A DNA stretch of 5,647 bases, taken from contig JAJXYN010000008.1 in NCBI GenBank assembly GCA_021780535.1, forward strand, positions 1 through 5,647, in the 5' to 3' direction. A model generated the notes under the pieces. It made no database searches. It was given only the letters and a program-made list of their open reading frames with translations, and was not told the DNA's origin. This DNA comes from a bacterium (lineage in GTDB: Bacteria > Patescibacteria > ABY1 > JAGPKW01). A program made the translations under genes and the position numbers. The first letter of the stretch is position 1; every line of letters starts with the position of its first letter. Shown one piece after another: positions 5,081-5,647 of this stretch.

Positions 5081-5119
5081 TTTTTAAAGTTTTGAGATTT
5101 ATTGAAAAATCTTTAAAAA
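5081..5119. repeat. Inverted repeat in the rel leader
   Basis: TTTTTAAAG (5081-5089) and CTTTAAAAA (5111-5119) are perfect 9-bp inverted copies. Allowing one bulged base, TTTT (5090-5093) pairs with AAAA (5106-5109), lengthening the stem to 13 bp. It lies about 50 bases upstream of the rel ATG and would fold in the rel mRNA leader. The composition is nearly all A/T, so chance cannot be excluded. Confidence 0.4.
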
Positions 5120-5128
5120 TGTAAGATC

Positions 5129-5148
5129 AAAAATCACTCGAAACGTGA
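5129..5148 (-). terminator. Weak candidate terminator between topA and rel
   Basis: On the minus strand TCAC (5148-5145) pairs with GTGA (5137-5134) around a 7-base loop, followed by five T (5133-5129). The stem is short for a terminator. It may end topA (stop at 5188) or, if transcription starts at the TATAAT at 5181-5176 (which lacks a good -35), act inside the rel leader. Confidence 0.3.
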
Positions 5149-5187
5149 AAGTAATACTTCATAAATCAAAGTAAAATTATATAAAGT

Positions 5188-5647
5188 TTAAATTTTTTTC
5201 TTTCTAGCGTTGCCATCTACACATTCTCTATTAGAACATTTAATTTTATCTCCATCTTTCCCATAATAAACAAGTCCCGATCCACATTTTTTGCAAACAG
5301 CATTTTTAGTAGGATCTTTTTCATCTGGGACAGGTTTGTTAGATAAAATATGATTACATTTTGGATAATTAGAACAGCTGTAAAAAAACCCAAATCTACT
5401 TCTTTTTTGAACCATTTCCCCTTCGCCACATTTTAAACATTTTATTCCAGTACCATTTGCCTGTTTTTTAATATTTTTACAAGTTGGATAGTTAGAACAA
5501 GCAATAAATTTGCCATATCTACCACGTTTCACAGCCATTTGAGCTCCACATTTCTCACATTTTTCATCCAATATTTCTTCTTCCTCCTGCTTTCCATCAG
5601 CACCAATTTCTCTAGTATTTTTACAAATTGGGTAATTAGAACAAGAA
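5188..5647 (-). CDS. topA: DNA topoisomerase I, C-terminal zinc-ribbon region (5' part outside window)
   Basis: The frame is open from the right edge to a TAA at 5188-5190, about 152 codons, so only the C-terminal tail is seen. Type IA topoisomerase I relaxes negative supercoils through a tyrosine-linked single-strand break; its catalytic part lies outside the window. The tail consists of repeated topoisomerase C4 zinc ribbons: the end of one (SCSNYPICKNTRE at the edge); a Glu-rich linker; a full ribbon CEKCG...ACSNYPTC (about 5559-5478); another CLKCGEG...SCSNYPKC (about 5445-5358); and a last, more divergent one CKKCGSG...KCSNREC (about 5292-5216), with all four cysteines kept. It ends in a basic KKK tail typical for DNA contact. 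CSNYP..C after each GRYGKF-like hairpin is the family signature. A TTG at 5571 is an internal Leu codon, not a start: the frame continues upstream with family-matching sequence. Confidence 0.92.
   Translation of the reverse strand, partial: SCSNYPICKNTREIGADGKQEEEEILDEKCEKCGAQMAVKRGRYGKFIACSNYPTCKNIKKQANGTGIKCLKCGEGEMVQKRSRFGFFYSCSNYPKCNHILSNKPVPDEKDPTKNAVCKKCGSGLVYYGKDGDKIKCSNRECVDGNARKKKI

Noticed and set aside
5134..5150. Half-match to parS (ACGTGAAA at 5143-5150)
   Set aside because: The other half-site does not match, so it is not a credible ParB site.
5217..5429. Second minus-strand frame inside topA
   Set aside because: It is out of phase with the zinc-ribbon frame, which has clear cysteine repeats; this frame has none.
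1..5647. CRISPR array, tRNA or rRNA genes, insertion sequences, phage genes
   Set aside because: No spaced direct repeats, cloverleaf or T-loop motifs, transposase or phage motifs were seen on either strand.

Overview
The window is about three-quarters A+T. Every gene that can be supported lies on the minus strand and reads from right to left in the standard code. All six stop codons in view are TAA, and no TGA occurs inside a reading frame, which argues against the TGA=Gly lineages (Gracilibacteria, Absconditabacteria). The gene content looks like Candidate Phyla Radiation / Patescibacteria, probably a Parcubacteria-type genome. The clues are a small two-helix pilin of the type IV secretion pilin family common in that group, a nucleoside diphosphate kinase with an extra loop and tail, a short RelA/SpoT protein without C-terminal ACT domains, and a membrane-anchored surface protein with a tryptophan-containing Ig-like domain. 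This placement is an inference from sequence features, not a database result.

Layout in transcription order (right to left): the 3' end of topA with its zinc ribbons (5188-5647); a bifunctional-type rel gene (3607-5031); parB without a neighbouring parA (2649-3518); ndk (1953-2456); a T4SS-type pilin (1395-1808); a 400-base stretch holding a candidate noncoding RNA (about 1040-1280); a 51-codon small membrane-protein ORF (751-906); and the 5' part of a membrane-anchored surface protein running off the left edge (1-669).

The genes appear to be mostly separate transcription units. Good hairpin-plus-T-tract terminators follow rel, ndk, the pilin and the candidate RNA. Perfect extended -10 elements (TGNTATAAT) precede parB, the pilin and the candidate RNA. 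No start codon in the window has a recognisable Shine-Dalgarno sequence, although the promoters look conventional.

Functionally this is core housekeeping (DNA topology, (p)ppGpp stress signalling, chromosome partition, nucleotide balance) beside cell-surface genes (pilin, small membrane protein, Ig-like anchored protein). The points most worth a second look are the promoter/5' hairpin/terminator set marking an ORF-free RNA of about 240 nt, a 63-bp intergenic hairpin element between parB and ndk, short tandem repeats in the pilin and parB leaders, and a 20-bp perfect palindrome downstream of the candidate RNA.
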